In this document: positions 62,444-64,000 of the stretch, piece after piece | Layout: each line of letters opens with the position of its first letter | How positions within the stretch are numbered: position 1 is the stretch's first letter | Origin: Mucilaginibacter xinganensis | Lineage (GTDB): Bacteria > Bacteroidota > Bacteroidia > Sphingobacteriales > Sphingobacteriaceae | NCBI RefSeq assembly: GCF_002257585.1 | Contig: NZ_CP022743.1 | Location: 2,604,001 to 2,668,000, forward strand | Length of the DNA: 64,000 nt | Direction of reading: 5' to 3' | Made by a program: the position numbers and the translations under genes | The notes under the pieces: generated by a model | The model's database searches: none | What the model was told of the DNA's origin: nothing | Seen by the model: only the letters and a program-made list of their open reading frames with translations

Positions 62444-62617
62444 ATGAAATCAACCCTGATAAAACTGATTTGCCTAATGTTCGGGCACGATTGGCGCCGC
62501 CCTCTATACTACCAAAGAAAATGTGTAAGGTGCCACAAAATGCAGGTAAGAACCAATTACCATACATGGGAAAATTACCAACCAGTTATTAAGGAAATAA
62601 AACCAATAGAAAATTAA
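62444..62617 (+). CDS. Small protein with a zinc-ribbon-like pair (57 aa)
   Basis: The frame reads MKSTLIKLICLMFGHDWRRP and later QRKCVRCHKMQVRTNYHTWE. The CVRCH cluster with an upstream GHDW histidine could bind a metal. It lies between small early genes with 4 nt to the next start. Coding status is supported by spacing and composition. Confidence 0.5.
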   Translation: MKSTLIKLICLMFGHDWRRPLYYQRKCVRCHKMQVRTNYHTWENYQPVIKEIKPIEN

Positions 62618-62621
62618 AAAT

Positions 62622-62930
62622 ATGGAAGATTTTAAAGGAACACCTGGACCATGGGGAGTAACCCATGTTGTTGAAGGGCATAAGCCTGGAATTGATGCCT
62701 ATCAAAATGGTAAGCCTACAAAAACAGTAATTCTATGGGCTACTGCAGAAGAATGGGCTGGAATCATAAATGAAGGGTCTGAACAATTAGCCAATGCAAA
62801 TCTAATAGCCGCTGCACCGGAATTATTAGATGCTTTACAAAACCTTATTAAATGGAAAGTTGGAACGGTAAACCATTACCGGGCTTACAATGATGCTCAA
62901 TCAGCAATTAACAAAGCACTTGGATTATAA
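62622..62930 (+). CDS. Phage-type 'KGTPGPW' protein (102 aa)
   Basis: The start MEDFKGTPGPWGVTHVVEGH and the later SEQLANANLIAAAPELLDAL followed by a helical tail are the hallmark of a small protein family very common in phages and prophages, of unknown function. This is the best single indicator of phage descent for this segment apart from the recombinase. Confidence 0.75.
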   Translation: MEDFKGTPGPWGVTHVVEGHKPGIDAYQNGKPTKTVILWATAEEWAGIINEGSEQLANANLIAAAPELLDALQNLIKWKVGTVNHYRAYNDAQSAINKALGL

Positions 62931-62945
62931 AACAAAAAACCAATA

Positions 62946-63332
62946 ATGGAAACTCAATCAAATACCAAAATTACAACTGCATCTGTACGGGTAATGCAGA
63001 GCTTTAATTATTCAAACTTTGAAGTATCAATGTCGCTGGAAAACCCTGATGGAGTTACTCAATTAGATATTGATCAAGCGAGAATGCAAGCCCAGGCACT
63101 GACCAATAAGGCTGTAAGGGATTACCAAGAGGATAGGCAAATTGATATTAAACAGGGTGCTGAAAGTGAGCGTAAAAAATTACTGGGCAAAATTGGAGAT
63201 ATCAAAGCTTCAATACCTAAAAGAGAAATAACAGATCCTTCCGAAGTAGAGAAGATTGCTAACCTTCCGCTTTATACTCCACCTGCAAAAAAAGCTATCT
63301 CCAAAAAGCCTGTTACCAAAAAAGTTAAGTAA
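62946..63332 (+). CDS. Phage-type small protein upstream of the exonuclease (128 aa)
   Basis: The frame has VRVMQSFNYSNFEVSMSLEN with a helical Lys-rich tail (KKAISKKPVTKKVK). It starts 15 nt after the previous stop and its stop overlaps the exonuclease start by one base (TAATG). Its position beside a recombination nuclease suggests a partner role; no family recognised. Confidence 0.6.
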   Translation: METQSNTKITTASVRVMQSFNYSNFEVSMSLENPDGVTQLDIDQARMQAQALTNKAVRDYQEDRQIDIKQGAESERKKLLGKIGDIKASIPKREITDPSEVEKIANLPLYTPPAKKAISKKPVTKKVK

Positions 63333-64000
63333 TGGAAGAAATCCAATTCATACAGCCTCATACTACTGAATGGGATGAGGCGCGGCTCGGTCGTTTAACA
63401 TCTTCGGAGATTCATAAGATATTTGTGAAGCCCCGAAGTAAGAGCGAACGGTTTTCAGAAGGTGCCGAAACCTACATCTATGAGAAGATAGCCGAACACC
63501 TTACAAGGGAATGTAAAAAGGTGCCTGAAACGGAAGCTATTTTAAGAGGCTTGGCAGAGGAGCAATACGCAAGGGAAAGGTATGTTCAGATAACCGGCCA
63601 TGAAGTAACTGACAGCTGCTTTATAGCCTACAATTCAATATTTGGCGGGACGAATGACGGAAACATTATCATAGATAAAAAGCACAAAGGCATTATAGAA
63701 ATAAAATGCCCTGACAGTAAAAAGTTTGTTGAAATATGTGCCTGTCAAAGCGCTGAAGAACTTGGCAAAATTGATAAGCAATACAAACACCAACCACAGG
63801 CTAACATCTTTATTTCCGGTGCTGAATTCTGTGATTTTGTGGCCTATGATGATCGGGTAAGAATACCTGAGCTTCAATTAAAAATAATTCGCATTTATCC
63901 TGATATGGAATGGCAAAAAGAATTTAAATCCCTGATAGGGGATGTTGCCGAAATGATGAATGAAAAGCTAACGGCCATACTAAATACACCCGAAAATAAT
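63332..64000 (+). CDS. YqaJ-type phage recombinase/exonuclease (cut by window edge)
   Basis: The start MEEIQFIQPHTTEWDEARLG followed by RLTSSEIHKIF is typical of YqaJ viral recombinases. The nuclease core includes GGTNDGNIIID and GIIEIKCPDSKK, carrying the D...E-x-K motif of the PD-(D/E)xK fold. Such enzymes resect double-stranded DNA 5' to 3' and pair with a single-strand annealing protein. The reading frame is open for 223 codons to the edge. Confidence 0.85.
   Translation, partial: MEEIQFIQPHTTEWDEARLGRLTSSEIHKIFVKPRSKSERFSEGAETYIYEKIAEHLTRECKKVPETEAILRGLAEEQYARERYVQITGHEVTDSCFIAYNSIFGGTNDGNIIIDKKHKGIIEIKCPDSKKFVEICACQSAEELGKIDKQYKHQPQANIFISGAEFCDFVAYDDRVRIPELQLKIIRIYPDMEWQKEFKSLIGDVAEMMNEKLTAILNTPENN

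Overview
The window looks like chromosomal DNA from a member of the Bacteroidota, most likely family Sphingobacteriaceae and close to Mucilaginibacter or Pedobacter. This is inferred from protein flavour and signals, not from a database search. The supporting signs are TAnnTTTG promoter boxes, few Shine-Dalgarno sequences, a short (286 aa) primary sigma factor, type IX secretion (T9SS) sorting domains, DUF3857, DoxX and LytTR/LytS families, and GatB-type indirect aminoacylation.

Positions 1-35 kb are mostly core genome. In order they carry comEC (cut by the window edge) behind a MerR regulator; two overlapping DUF3857 proteins; alaS; a His/Gly-rich secreted protein; gatB; a TlpA-like lipoprotein; an OmpR-type response regulator; dnaJ-grpE; ftsE; sucC; a LolD-type ATPase; an MBL hydrolase; rpoD; a broken T9SS type B sorting domain; a secreted aspartic protease followed by a four-repeat CBM48 protein; a PhzF protein; an NAD(P)-binding protein; smc; an S41 peptidase; a divergent HAD protein; a VF530 protein; a degenerate DEAD-box protein; and truA.

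Positions 35-58 kb are accessory or surface-oriented. They hold a LEA/histone-H1-like protein, an Asp-box (BNR) protein divergent from a ToxR-like membrane regulator, a serine hydrolase with a TPR tail between two copies of a ~200-bp inverted-repeat element, a very large NHL-propeller T9SS cargo with a lipoprotein partner, a cluster of four small membrane proteins, two LytTR regulators (one with its LytS-type kinase), a GH63-like glucosidase, a GlxA-type regulator divergent from VOC and DoxX genes, a second S41 peptidase and an EreA/ChaN-like protein.

From about 58.1 kb to the right edge lies an integrated element. A truncated tyrosine integrase and a tRNA 3'-end fragment with its original terminator mark the left attachment site. 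They are followed by two secreted proteins, an S24 (CI-like) repressor, a palindromic operator region, a string of tiny early genes and a YqaJ-type recombination exonuclease cut by the edge.

The most interesting non-coding signals are (1) a set of intergenic inverted repeats built from degenerate 7-bp words, where the word differs per locus but period and architecture are the same; (2) the two ~200-bp MITE-like elements bracketing a single hydrolase gene; and (3) the tRNA-derived attachment site and twin-palindrome switch of the prophage-like element. No CRISPR array, rRNA operon or intact tRNA gene was seen.
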